Of a stretch of DNA of 64,000 nucleotides, positions 53,070 through 62,685 are shown piece by piece (position 1 is the first letter of the stretch; each line of letters begins with the position of its first letter). The stretch spans positions 1-64,000 of the forward strand of contig CAMXWF010000002.1 of NCBI GenBank assembly GCA_947252645.1, written 5' to 3'. The notes below the pieces were generated by a model. It was not told the DNA's origin and did no database searches. It saw only the letters and a program-made list of their open reading frames with translations. The DNA is from an uncultured Bacteroidia bacterium (lineage in GTDB: Bacteria; Bacteroidota; Bacteroidia; Bacteroidales; CAJPTX01). Made by a program: the position numbers and the translations under genes.

Positions 53070-56000
53070 ATGAATGTCAAAGAGGTAAGGGGTGTGAGCT
53101 TGCTGCTCTTAGGGCTTATGCTTTGGTGGCAGGCATTGGGGCAGGTGCCCCCATCGGTGCGCGGTGTGGTGGTGGATGCTGGGAGTCGTCAGCCGATAGT
53201 GGCGGCCACGGTGGTAGACGGCGTGCAAGCAGTATCGACGATCACGGGAGTAGACGGTACATGGCATTTGGAGACCGCGTTGCCGGCGACACTGCGGGTG
53301 AGCTGCATAGGCTACGAGCCGCAGGAGTTCACGGTGACTACGCCGGGGATGACGGATACGTTGTCCTTACAGCCGGAGGCGCACAACATCGATGAGGTAG
53401 TGGTGATAGGCTTCGGGCAGATGAAAAAGTCGGACATCTCCACCTCCGTGGCTTCGGTGGAGAACATGCCGCTGGTGAAGCAGCGCTACGTGCCCTCGCT
53501 GGCGCACATGATGCAGGGGCAGATCCCTGGGGTGACGGTGGTGAACCAAGGAGGACACCCTACTGGGGGGCCCCAGCTCTTCATCCGCGGCGTGGGGTCG
53601 GTGAGTGGGGAGTCGCCGCTAGTGGTGGTCGATGGCGTGCCCGGGGCACCCTATACCCTGGCAGACGTGGAGAACATCACGGTCCTGCGGGATGCGGCCT
53701 CTGCGTCGGTGTATGGGGCACACGCGGGGGCGGCAGGGATTATCTTGGTGACTACAAAGCGGGCTCGTGCGGGCGCCGTGCACGTGGAGTTGTCGCATGG
53801 CACCACGTTCAGCCTCCCGCGCAATTTGCCCCAGTCGTTGACCATAGCGGAGGAGCGTCGGGTGCGTGCCGTGGCTCTAGGTGGGGAAAACAACCTCCCC
53901 ACGGGCTGGGACCCGCAGATCAATCCCTTCATTGCGGAGACGCGGACCGATTGGGTAGGCGCCATCTTCCGTACGGGGGTATCGCACCGTTCGAGCTTCT
54001 CCGTCAATGGGGGTAATGCGCGCATAGCCGCACGGGGGTCGTTCGAGAGTGACCTCAGGCAGGGCACGCTGCGCCATACCTATAGCGATGATTATACCAC
54101 GCGCCTCTCGTTGGCTTGGAGAATCTTCCCCCACGTGCGACTTCGCGAGGAGCTGGGGTGGTATTACAATAGCAATCGCGATGCCAACACCTCGAGTGCT
54201 GAGACCGGTGTGCTGCTTTCGGCGCTGGCTATGCCGCGCAATGCCACGGTCTACGACCCGCTGACGGTGTATGGGGGCACGGCGCCCTCGGATCCAGCCT
54301 ATGCGGCCAAGTATGGAAGCAATTATGCGGATATCCATGGGGACGTGGTCAACCCGATGCGGCTCCTGGAGGGCAATCGCTACAAGAATAACCACCATTA
54401 CCTCAACACCTCGACGTTCCTAGAGCTGCTATCGCCAGTGCCAGGATTAGACTTCACGTCGCGCTTTTCCTATTCCTTCGTCCGTGATAACAGCTTGAGC
54501 TTCACGCCCCGGCGCTTAGAACCGGGGAAACCCGATAAGGAGAATTACCTCTCCTACAATAACCAGCGCAGCATGGACTGGGAGGTGGAAAATCGCATCA
54601 ACTACGACACGTTGATTTCTGGCCATAGCATAGGGCTGATGCTGGCGCACACGGCCCAAGGGGCCGATTACCGAAGCTTCTCTGCAGAGGCGCATGATTT
54701 TGAGCGCGAGGCCTCCTCTCTTGCCTATTTCAACATGGCGCAGGCCAACTACCCGCCTACGGATGGCCGGGCACAAGATCGAAACTTGGGGCTGGTGGGT
54801 CGCATCTCCTACAATTGGGCAGATCGGTATTTTATCATGGCTTCGTGGAGAACAGACTGGGCAGGTCGGTTGCCCAAGGGGCACAAGATGGGGATGTTCC
54901 CATCGGTATCTGGAGCGTGGAAGATATCCTCAGAGCCGTTCATGTCGGGGCTGAAGTGGGTGAATCTGCTTAAGCTTCGGGCCTCCTGGGGTCGTATAGG
55001 CAATCTGGGCTCCATTCCCCTAGGGTACAGCTATCCTACCATTGGTACAAGCTACTTCTTCATGGGAGGCGGAGGCCGCACGGGCGGTCAGACGGGGCTG
55101 CACCCTGGGGCCGTGAAGCCGAGAGCCCTGCTGAGCGCCTACAATGACAGGCTCACCTGGGAGACCTCAGATCAGCAGAACTATGGGCTAGACGTGACGC
55201 TATTCAACTATAGGCTCGCATTCACCTTTGACTTCTTCATCAAGAATACCCTAGGCATTATCCGTAGTCAGGATTACGGCTTCCCCACGATCATCGGCAT
55301 GGGGGCTCCGCTCATCAACAATGGGAAGATCCGGAACATGGGGGTTGAGGTCTCGCTTGGCTGGAAGGATCAAGTGAGGAACTTCAGCTACAATGTCAGC
55401 GCCAACGTGGCCTACCTTCGCAATCGCGTGGTGGACATGGGCGAGGGCGACGGCGATGAGCCAGTGATATGGACCGACGGGCCAAAATTTAAGGTCCTGC
55501 ATCCGTACCAGACTGAGGTTGGGCAACCGCTCTACTCGTTCTATCTCTATCAAACGGACGGGGTGTTCCAAACGGATGCCCAGGCCGAAGGCTACGTGAA
55601 TGCAAAGGGCGTGCGACTACAGCCAGCGGCGAAGGCAGGCGACCTGAAATTCATAGACTTGAACGGCGATGGCGTCATTGACCCGCTCGACCGGGAATAC
55701 ATGGGCAACGCCATGCCGAAGCTCACCTATGCCTGCAACCTCGGGGTGGGTTACAAGGGCCTTTCCCTCTCGGTGATGCTGCAGGGCGTGCAGGGCGTGC
55801 AGATCTTCAACGCAATTAAATACGTCACGCTCAACGAATCGGAGAAGGCGTTTAACCGCGATAATCGGATACTCAAGGCCCTCGATGGCCCCACCTACGC
55901 CGTACCGCGTATATCTGCCTCCGATGACAATGGGAACTTCTCGCGTGCTAGCAATTGGTACCTGGAGGACGGGAGCTACCTGCGGGTGAAAAACATCACG

Positions 56001-56207
56001 GTGGCGTACGATTTTTCGTCCCTACTCTACCGTTGGAATTGGTTCCGTAATCGCTACGGGAGTGCAGTGCTCTCCTTCAATGCTTCCAACGTGTACACGT
56101 TCACCCGGTATACGGGGAGCGATCCTGAGGTTGGAGGTCAGGGGCTAGACGGGGGGCAATACCCCCTATCAACGGATCTGACAGTCGGACTTAAGCTCAC
56201 CTTTTAA
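53070..56207 (+). CDS. SusC/RagA-family TonB-linked outer-membrane transporter
   Basis: The 1045-residue protein has a signal peptide (SLLLLGLMLWWQALGQ) and an N-terminal CarboxypepD-reg domain (VRGVVVDAGSRQPIVAATVV). The TonB box region is near DEVVVIGFGQMKKSDI. The plug carries PSLAHMMQGQIPGVTVVNQG and the SusC signature DVENITVLRDAASASVYGAHAG; the large barrel includes SWGRIGNLGSIPLGYSYP. It imports a ligand delivered by the SusD partner, using TonB energy. SusD and a phosphodiesterase lipoprotein follow on the same strand. The locus has no glycoside hydrolase, so the cargo may be a phosphorylated or lipid-linked compound rather than plain glycan (inference). Confidence 0.95.
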   Translation: MNVKEVRGVSLLLLGLMLWWQALGQVPPSVRGVVVDAGSRQPIVAATVVDGVQAVSTITGVDGTWHLETALPATLRVSCIGYEPQEFTVTTPGMTDTLSLQPEAHNIDEVVVIGFGQMKKSDISTSVASVENMPLVKQRYVPSLAHMMQGQIPGVTVVNQGGHPTGGPQLFIRGVGSVSGESPLVVVDGVPGAPYTLADVENITVLRDAASASVYGAHAGAAGIILVTTKRARAGAVHVELSHGTTFSLPRNLPQSLTIAEERRVRAVALGGENNLPTGWDPQINPFIAETRTDWVGAIFRTGVSHRSSFSVNGGNARIAARGSFESDLRQGTLRHTYSDDYTTRLSLAWRIFPHVRLREELGWYYNSNRDANTSSAETGVLLSALAMPRNATVYDPLTVYGGTAPSDPAYAAKYGSNYADIHGDVVNPMRLLEGNRYKNNHHYLNTSTFLELLSPVPGLDFTSRFSYSFVRDNSLSFTPRRLEPGKPDKENYLSYNNQRSMDWEVENRINYDTLISGHSIGLMLAHTAQGADYRSFSAEAHDFEREASSLAYFNMAQANYPPTDGRAQDRNLGLVGRISYNWADRYFIMASWRTDWAGRLPKGHKMGMFPSVSGAWKISSEPFMSGLKWVNLLKLRASWGRIGNLGSIPLGYSYPTIGTSYFFMGGGGRTGGQTGLHPGAVKPRALLSAYNDRLTWETSDQQNYGLDVTLFNYRLAFTFDFFIKNTLGIIRSQDYGFPTIIGMGAPLINNGKIRNMGVEVSLGWKDQVRNFSYNVSANVAYLRNRVVDMGEGDGDEPVIWTDGPKFKVLHPYQTEVGQPLYSFYLYQTDGVFQTDAQAEGYVNAKGVRLQPAAKAGDLKFIDLNGDGVIDPLDREYMGNAMPKLTYACNLGVGYKGLSLSVMLQGVQGVQIFNAIKYVTLNESEKAFNRDNRILKALDGPTYAVPRISASDDNGNFSRASNWYLEDGSYLRVKNITVAYDFSSLLYRWNWFRNRYGSAVLSFNASNVYTFTRYTGSDPEVGGQGLDGGQYPLSTDLTVGLKLTF

Positions 56208-56220
56208 TTTTTTGTAGAAA

Positions 56221-57924
56221 ATGACGTTGCCAAATATGATACGCGCGCGGCAAGCGCTGATGGTGGGGTTGGCTTGTTTGGTAGTGACGCTTTCCCCCTC
56301 GTGCAAGAAGTGGCTCGATGTTCCGGTGGAAGGGGCGCCCAACACAGGGAATTACTGGAAGACCGAGAGTGATTTCTCGCAGGCACTCGATGCCTGCTAC
56401 ACCCCCTTTGGCGCAGAGGAGGCCTATGGCCGCGACCAGTTTGCCGAGCAGGTGGCGGGGGATGATTTCGTGTCGAAGAAATCGGACTGGGATCCCTTTG
56501 CCAACTTGTCCATGAATGGGGAGACAGAAGAGTCGATGAATACCCTCTACGAGCTCTACACCCAGATGCTCCAGCAGGCAAACCGGATCGTGTACTACGC
56601 GCTGAAGGTGGACAAACCTTCGCCCCGTATGCGCATGCATACGGGCGAGGCCTATTTCTGCCGTGGATTCGCACATTTCCAACTGGCCTATCGCTTTGGT
56701 CGCGCAGATCAGGGATTCCCGTTCTGCCGCTACGAGGAATTCCCTGAGCTGCAGGACATGAGGATTCCACCGCAGCTTGCCAGCGTGTGTGACAACTACG
56801 CGGCCATCTGCCAAGACATGGACAAGGCCATCGCCCTGCTGCCACCCTTCAAGGAGTATGAGGAAAAGGACTATGGGCGCGCAACGCGCGATGCGGCCAT
56901 TGCGCTCAAGGTGAAAACGCTGGCCTATTGGGCGCAGCACGACCCATCGAAGTGGGCGCAGATCCCCCCGCTGGTCGACCGCCTAGAGAAAGAGTGTGGA
57001 CGAGCACTGCTGCCGAGCTTTGCTGACGTGTTCAAAACAGAGAACGAGTGGGGCCCTGAGTTCATTTTTTCCTGCAACAACGATGTATCGATGCGCTCCG
57101 GGAGCTTTATCGCGGGGATCTTCCTAGAGGAAAAAGCCTGGGGCATCTACAATGGGTGGGGTACACTCCAGCCCACGCTAGAGCTTTTCGCAGAATATAA
57201 GCAAGGGGATGAGCGCCGGGGCTTGACGCTTTTCCAGTACAACGATCCATTTAAGTTCTTTGGCTACGAACGCCATTTCTACTCCGTCAGCAAGGTGGAG
57301 ACGGGGTTCATGCTGGCCAAATACATGCAGAGCTTCCAGAGTGGAGAACGCCGGCAAACAGGCGTGGATAGTGAGGGGAAGCCAGTCTATTCATACTGGT
57401 CGAATGATGTTAGCAATGACGGGAACAGACCGCTATCCAACCTCAACATCCCGGTTTTCCGCCATGCTGAGATGGTGCTTTTCAAGGCAGAGGCGCTCAT
57501 AGAGATGGGGCAAGGTGCAGAGGCAGCCAAAGAGCTAAATCGCCTCACGAGCCGTGCGGGCCTGGGAACGCCCTACACCACGGCCACCATGCGCGATCTC
57601 ATGCACGAGCGTCGCTGCGAGCTGGCAGGAGAGTTTACCAATAGGTTCATGGATCTCAAGCGTTGGGCCCCTAGATATCCCGAGGCACTTGAGAAGCTCC
57701 AGGCTGCCAAGCATGGCATCAAGCACCTAGAGCGCAGCAACCCAGCCTCTGCCGTGGATAACGTCAAAGGCACTGACTGTACCATCAACGGGGTGACCTA
57801 CCAGGGGACGGTGCAGATTTGGAAAGCCAAAACCTACAAGCCCGATGTCCATTGCGTCTTCCCCTACCCCCGTCAGGAGATAGTGAAAGCTCGTGGGGCC
57901 ATAAGGCAGAATCCGGGCTACTAG
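56221..57924 (+). CDS. SusD/RagB-family nutrient-binding lipoprotein
   Basis: The 567-residue lipoprotein (LACLVVTLSPSC, then KKWLDVPVEG) forms the surface lid of the SusC transporter. The SusD N-terminal region has FSQALDACYTPFGAEEAYGR, and the tetratricopeptide-like helices include RGFAHFQLAYRFGRADQGFP. The C-terminal SusD part holds MRDLMHERRCELAGEFTNRFMDLKRW. It starts 13 bases after susC, as is normal for the pair. Ligand residues cannot be read from sequence. It is followed by 195 bases of gene-free sequence before the phosphodiesterase gene. Confidence 0.95.
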   Translation: MTLPNMIRARQALMVGLACLVVTLSPSCKKWLDVPVEGAPNTGNYWKTESDFSQALDACYTPFGAEEAYGRDQFAEQVAGDDFVSKKSDWDPFANLSMNGETEESMNTLYELYTQMLQQANRIVYYALKVDKPSPRMRMHTGEAYFCRGFAHFQLAYRFGRADQGFPFCRYEEFPELQDMRIPPQLASVCDNYAAICQDMDKAIALLPPFKEYEEKDYGRATRDAAIALKVKTLAYWAQHDPSKWAQIPPLVDRLEKECGRALLPSFADVFKTENEWGPEFIFSCNNDVSMRSGSFIAGIFLEEKAWGIYNGWGTLQPTLELFAEYKQGDERRGLTLFQYNDPFKFFGYERHFYSVSKVETGFMLAKYMQSFQSGERRQTGVDSEGKPVYSYWSNDVSNDGNRPLSNLNIPVFRHAEMVLFKAEALIEMGQGAEAAKELNRLTSRAGLGTPYTTATMRDLMHERRCELAGEFTNRFMDLKRWAPRYPEALEKLQAAKHGIKHLERSNPASAVDNVKGTDCTINGVTYQGTVQIWKAKTYKPDVHCVFPYPRQEIVKARGAIRQNPGY

Positions 57925-58119
57925 ACTACGGGATGGGTGCCTATGCGACGCCAGCGAGGCGATTCATCGCGCCTTGCTCCCCAGGGGAAGGTGTGCGTAG
58001 GGAGTTGACTAGGGGCTCAGGGTGTACGCACAGTATCGAAATACTGCATCGTATGGACGTTTGGCCAAGCCTGCCAGGCTTGGTAGGCAGGAAGAATTAA
58101 CCAGAGGAGCGAATAGAAA

Positions 58120-59769
58120 ATGCTTATCAAGAGTGAGTGGATTGTATTGATGTTGTTGCCGCTCTGTTTTGCCGGATGCGCTCCGATTCAGCGGGGCGAT
58201 GGAGGGCACAGCATAGTGGCAGCAAAACAACGGCCAAAGCACGTTATTCTGCTAGGCTTCGATGCCATGGGGAGCTTTGGGATTCAGCGCGCGAACACCC
58301 CGAACCTCAACTGGATCATGGCGCATGGCAGCGGTTCGCTGTCGGCGCGTAGCGTGCGCCCATCGGTCAGTAGCCCCAATTGGATGAGTATGCTCACGGG
58401 AGCGGAGCCAGAAATGCATGGTGTGACCTCCAACGATTGGATGCCGGGAGGCATCGAGGAGATAACTCCCGCCGTGAAGAATAAGGTGGGTCTCTACCCC
58501 ACTGTGCTGGAGCTTTTCAAGCAGCGCTATCCAGACAAGAAGCTTTATGCCTACTATGAGTGGTCTGGGCAGGATAGGATGTACGACATGGGCCTAGTGG
58601 ACAAGGCGGTGACCGGAAAGACGGGCGAGGTGCTCATGCGTATGGCCACAGAGGACTTCTTCCGCGACCGGCCCGATTTCCTCTATGTGTCGATCCTCGA
58701 GATCGATGATGTCGGCCATGCCAAGACCCATGAGTCCGATGAGTACTTGGGCTGCATAGCGAAGTACGATGCACTCATTGGGGAGTTCATCAAGAAGCTC
58801 CGCACGACGGGCCTAGACAAAGAGTCAGTGGTGATCATTACGGCCGACCATGGGGGGCTGGAGGGGAGCCATGGGGGCGATAACGTGGCGGAAACGTCCA
58901 TCCCGCTGCTCCTTTACGGCCAGGGGGTAACCCCCGGGAAAATGCTCAGCTATGCGCCCTCCATCACGGATGTGGCGGGGACGTTGGCAGAGTTGACAGG
59001 CACCCCGCTGGACGGTTCGGCCGCTGGACGTTTCCTAGCAGAGTGCTTTACCCCGCTAGGGGACCAAGGAGGCTCCTTTACGCCCAGTATGCCGCGCGTG
59101 CAGCCCTATAAGGGCCGCTTTGACCACCCCGTGGCGCTCACCATCACGCAGGACAACGACTCCACGGTCTCGCTCTACTATACGACCGATGGCCTGCCCC
59201 CAACCGCCCAGAGCGCACGCTATACGGGCCCCATCACCGTGGACTCCTCGATGCTCATTAGGGCTGTCGCCATCGGGTCCCAGGGCGAAAGCATGGAGTC
59301 CACTGCGGATATCCGTATCTGCAGACCTAGCGACCAAGCCTGCGTGCGATTCCAGAAGTACGCCAATTACCGGGGCAAACAGGTGCCAGACTTCTCTAGG
59401 CTCGGCGCACCTACCACCACGGGCTATGTCCACGAGTTCTCGCTAGATGAGATTGTGCAGGGTGTGGAGGATCATTTTGCCGTCAGGCTGACAGCGGGGC
59501 TGCAAGTTGCCTCTGCAGGCCGTTATATGCTGGCGCTGCGCGCCGACGATGGCGCCAAGCTCTACCTGGATGGCAAGCTACTCATCGACAACGATGGCTC
59601 CCATTCCCCTATCACCAAGAAGGCCTGGTGCGACCTCAAGGAGGGCCAACATACGCTTGAAGTAGGGTACTTTGAGGATTATATGGGGGAGCATCTCTCG
59701 GTGTATATTGCCTTGCCGGGTAGGGGGCTGCAGACGCTCCCGATGCGCATGATGAGTCGCCCAGAGTAG
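58120..59769 (+). CDS. Alkaline-phosphatase-superfamily phosphodiesterase lipoprotein with chitobiase-like and PA14 domains
   Basis: The 549-residue lipoprotein (LMLLPLCFAGC) begins with a type I phosphodiesterase/nucleotide-pyrophosphatase domain. Metal-ligand motifs LLGFDAMGSFG, IDDVGHAKTH and ITADHGG are visible. The nucleophile region SVSSPNWMSMLTG has Ser where relatives often have Thr. Around residues 325-405 a chitobiase-like beta-sandwich follows (DSTVSLYYTTDGLPPTAQSA, a Fn3-associated type). A C-terminal PA14 domain (YMLALRADDGAKLYLDGKLL to HLSVYIALPG) suggests carbohydrate binding. A ribosome binding site AGAGGAGCG precedes the ATG. It likely cuts phosphodiester or phosphate groups from a surface-bound substrate imported by SusCD. 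Confidence 0.9.
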   Translation: MLIKSEWIVLMLLPLCFAGCAPIQRGDGGHSIVAAKQRPKHVILLGFDAMGSFGIQRANTPNLNWIMAHGSGSLSARSVRPSVSSPNWMSMLTGAEPEMHGVTSNDWMPGGIEEITPAVKNKVGLYPTVLELFKQRYPDKKLYAYYEWSGQDRMYDMGLVDKAVTGKTGEVLMRMATEDFFRDRPDFLYVSILEIDDVGHAKTHESDEYLGCIAKYDALIGEFIKKLRTTGLDKESVVIITADHGGLEGSHGGDNVAETSIPLLLYGQGVTPGKMLSYAPSITDVAGTLAELTGTPLDGSAAGRFLAECFTPLGDQGGSFTPSMPRVQPYKGRFDHPVALTITQDNDSTVSLYYTTDGLPPTAQSARYTGPITVDSSMLIRAVAIGSQGESMESTADIRICRPSDQACVRFQKYANYRGKQVPDFSRLGAPTTTGYVHEFSLDEIVQGVEDHFAVRLTAGLQVASAGRYMLALRADDGAKLYLDGKLLIDNDGSHSPITKKAWCDLKEGQHTLEVGYFEDYMGEHLSVYIALPGRGLQTLPMRMMSRPE

Positions 59770-59772
59770 TCC

Positions 59773-61377
59773 TCAGAAGCCTTGTAGCTGTATCAGCACC
59801 GTGGGCAGTAAGAGCAGAAGCCCTAGCACCATCAGAAGAACCAAGAGCGGCCAGAACCATTTGAGCCACTTGACGTAGGGGATGTGGGCCATGGCCAATA
59901 CGCCCACCATGACCCCCGAGGTGGGCGTGGCTAAGTTGGTGAAGCCGCCCCCCAGCTGGTAGGCTGTCACGGTAGTTTGCCGTGATAGGCCTACCAAGTC
60001 TGCAAATTGCGCCATGAGGGGAATGGTGAGTGCAGCCTTCGCCGAGCCTGAGGCAATGATCAGGTTGAGCAGGGTGTAGAAAATGTACATCACCACCACG
60101 GCCCCAACGGTCCCGAAACCGGCCATCGCGTCGGCAGCACCAGCTAGTAGCGTATCGATGATTTGCCCCTGCTCTAGAATCACCACGATCCCCGATGCGA
60201 ATCCCACCACCAGGGCCGCCGAGAGGATATCGGCCGCCCCAGCTATAAAGAGCTTGGTGATGGCGTTGGCCCCTTGGCCTGCGGCTATGCCCGTGGCAAT
60301 GCCCATGGCAAGAAAGAGCGAGGCGATCTCCTGGATATACCACTTATAGCCCATCACCCCCACTACCAGCACCACGATAGCGAGCAGCAGCAAACCCACG
60401 TTGAGCATTTGTACGGAGTGGCGAGTGCTATAGTAGCCGGCGATAGCCCAGGTAGCGGCAATAGGGGGCAATAGGACCCAGCTGCTTGTCTTGGCCCCAA
60501 TACCCAGGGTGGTAATGGGATAGAGGATGGCTGCAGTGGCCAGCACGAGCAGTACCACTACGTACACGCCCCATCCAGCCCTCCCAGCCTTACTGGGCTT
60601 CAGCCCTTGGTTTTCCTCCACGCGGGCGCGCCACTGCGCATCTTCCCCGTAGACCGGTGACAGCGTGGGGTCGCGGCGCAGGCGCCGCATGTAGCGCAGT
60701 ACGTAGGATATCCCCACGAAGTTTATTGCGGCCCAGATTACTAGCCGATAGCCAAGCCCGCTGAAGAGGGGAAGCCCGGCCAGCCCTTGCGCAATGCCGA
60801 TAGTAAAAGGGTTGAGCAGGGCCCCCGCAAAGCCCAGGCCCGCCGCGAGGAAGCACATGGATACCCCCACGATGCTGTCGTAGCCCATCGAGATGGCCAG
60901 CGGTACGAAGATGACCACAAAGGCGATGGTCTCCTCACTCATGCCAATGACGGCGCCGAAGAAGCTAAAGCAGAGCATGATGAGGGTGACGATGAGGTTG
61001 TCGATGCCGATGAAGCGCAACCAGCGCTGCCGCTCCAAGCGCCGAGCACTGCGCACGAAGCCACCAATAGCCACATCGAGCGCGTGGCTGGAGTTTAAGA
61101 TCCAAAACGCCCCCCCGATGATGAGGATGTAGAAAATGATGCTGGAGGTGCGGGTCATACCGTCGAAGAGGGCCGTGAACACCTGGTAGCTTTGCCCACT
61201 GCTTGCCACACGCTCGTATGAGCCTGGCACAACCACGTGCCGAGGAACCCCGTTGACTACCACTTCTTGGCGTGCGAAGCGGCCTCCAGGCACTATCCAG
61301 GTAAGTATGGATCCCAGCACAATGAGACTGAATACAATCACGTAGGTGTGCGGGAAGGGGTGCTTCTTCTTGGCCAT
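59773..61377 (-). CDS. YfcC/DcuC-family inner-membrane carrier
   Basis: The 534-residue product has about 12 membrane helices in two halves. The first begins TYVIVFSLIVLGSILTWIVPGGRF; FFGAVIGMSEETIAF and MGYDSIVGVSMCFL are in the first reentrant region. The second has SGSAKAALTIPLMAQFADLVG and GGGFTNLATPTSGVMVGVLA. These are hallmarks of the COG1288 group (PF03606 type), which includes arginine/ornithine and C4-dicarboxylate carriers. The substrate is probably an amino acid or peptide but is not proven. It is convergent with the phosphodiesterase gene (three bases) and has its own -7 box. Confidence 0.88.
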   Translation of the reverse strand: MAKKKHPFPHTYVIVFSLIVLGSILTWIVPGGRFARQEVVVNGVPRHVVVPGSYERVASSGQSYQVFTALFDGMTRTSSIIFYILIIGGAFWILNSSHALDVAIGGFVRSARRLERQRWLRFIGIDNLIVTLIMLCFSFFGAVIGMSEETIAFVVIFVPLAISMGYDSIVGVSMCFLAAGLGFAGALLNPFTIGIAQGLAGLPLFSGLGYRLVIWAAINFVGISYVLRYMRRLRRDPTLSPVYGEDAQWRARVEENQGLKPSKAGRAGWGVYVVVLLVLATAAILYPITTLGIGAKTSSWVLLPPIAATWAIAGYYSTRHSVQMLNVGLLLLAIVVLVVGVMGYKWYIQEIASLFLAMGIATGIAAGQGANAITKLFIAGAADILSAALVVGFASGIVVILEQGQIIDTLLAGAADAMAGFGTVGAVVVMYIFYTLLNLIIASGSAKAALTIPLMAQFADLVGLSRQTTVTAYQLGGGFTNLATPTSGVMVGVLAMAHIPYVKWLKWFWPLLVLLMVLGLLLLLPTVLIQLQGF

Positions 61378-61403
61378 GGAGCAGAGGCTGTAGTATTGCG
61401 CTG

Positions 61404-61411
61404 CAAAGGTA
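61404..61411 (-). promoter_or_regulatory. -7 box TACCTTTG upstream of the YfcC-type carrier
   Basis: This is an exact TAnnTTTG match on the minus strand, 26 bases before the carrier ATG at 61377. No clear -33 element. Confidence 0.5.
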
Positions 61412-61434
61412 GGTGTTTGTAGTTGTTGGGTTGT

Positions 61435-62685
61435 CTAGAAGGCAAAGCGTAGTCGTACCCAGAGCTGGGAGTTGTTGCGATAGGGGAAGAACATCCCGCC
61501 CTTGGCGTAGAAGAGGTCGTAGGCGAGTTCGCCGCTCAGCTGGTCGGAGAAGGCGTAGTGGGCAGAGATGCGGTTGAACAGGCCTATGTGCGTGACATCG
61601 AAGTAGGCGAAGTTGGAGAGGGTCAGGGTGTTGCCGAGCATGTTTTTGGCTATCCGTAGGGTTGCCAAGCCGGCATTCCCGACAGCGGGCAGCTCCTCGG
61701 CCTTCGGGATGAAGTTGTGGAAGTATTGCGCGCTGAGCGTCCACTCGTGTGGGGCGTACCAGTCGATGCCAATCAGGCCATGGAGGGTGTGTCGGAATTG
61801 GATTTCTTGGTTTGGTAGAGGAGACTGAGCCTCATGGAGATATGCGGCGGCCTCAGCACGTAGTACGAGTGGCCCGGCCGAGACGGAGAGGTCGCCCCCG
61901 ACTAGGGTCATCCGAGCGTGGTGGGCTGCTAAGGCAAGTCCATCGCTAGTGCGCGTGTAGGTGAAGACAGGCATTTTGTTCCATGTACGCAAGGCGCAGA
62001 GCGAGAAGTCCACACTGGGCAGAAAGAAGCGGATGCGCCCGCCGTATTCAGCACTTTTGATGGAGAGAGGAGGTTGGTGACTGGATAGGTCGAGCTGCAC
62101 GTGCTGCCCCGCGGGGAAGGGAGTCCAGGGGTTATCGGGTTCGGTGGGCAGGGTGTAGAAGTTGGGTATGGGGATAGCGATGGCACTCACGCTCATGACG
62201 GTGTTGCTGTAGGTACACTCGATGACGTTGACTGGGGTGCGTATCTCATCGAAGTCTTTTGTGATGAACTCGGTCAGGTCGAGTGGGGAGACGATGTCGG
62301 TGACCCTGAGCGCATCGGCTAGCCCCCAGATGATAATGCGACGGCCGGCGCAGAGCGTGAAATGGTCGGTGGCGTAGCTCAGGTAGGCTTCGCGTAGGTT
62401 GATACCCGACTTGCTGGGTAGGAGGCCGTTGGCCGTGGCCATAAGAGAAACAAAGGCATTTGCGCCCCATTTGCCTAGCTGTAGCTCTCCGCGGACTTGG
62501 GTGCGTGAGGCCATCCATTGCCCGTTGACGAGCCCGAGCGCGTGGTAGGAGTCGACAAAACCTTTTGTCCGCACGCTGAGCATATCGTTGGTCTCTTCAG
62601 GGGCATCTTGCGCCCATGCTGCCGCTTGTCCTCCAAGACCTAGAAGCAGCACCATGAACGCAATGCTGGCGTATAGAGTTTTCAT
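61435..62685 (-). CDS. Porin-like outer-membrane protein (DUF1302-like)
   Basis: The 416-residue protein has a signal peptide (LGLGGQAAAWAQ) and a beta-barrel pattern ending in a C-terminal Phe (LWVRLRFAF). The segment HFTLCAGRRIIIWGLADALR, followed by VTDIVSPLDLTEF and DEIRTPVNVIE, is shared with DUF1302-type porins that sit in operons with LolA-like and MMPL proteins. It likely forms the outer-membrane end of that system. The start overlaps the stop of the LolA-like gene by four bases. The cargo is unknown; sterol/hopanoid or lipid transport in related operons is a family-level analogy. Confidence 0.8.
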   Translation of the reverse strand: MKTLYASIAFMVLLLGLGGQAAAWAQDAPEETNDMLSVRTKGFVDSYHALGLVNGQWMASRTQVRGELQLGKWGANAFVSLMATANGLLPSKSGINLREAYLSYATDHFTLCAGRRIIIWGLADALRVTDIVSPLDLTEFITKDFDEIRTPVNVIECTYSNTVMSVSAIAIPIPNFYTLPTEPDNPWTPFPAGQHVQLDLSSHQPPLSIKSAEYGGRIRFFLPSVDFSLCALRTWNKMPVFTYTRTSDGLALAAHHARMTLVGGDLSVSAGPLVLRAEAAAYLHEAQSPLPNQEIQFRHTLHGLIGIDWYAPHEWTLSAQYFHNFIPKAEELPAVGNAGLATLRIAKNMLGNTLTLSNFAYFDVTHIGLFNRISAHYAFSDQLSGELAYDLFYAKGGMFFPYRNNSQLWVRLRFAF

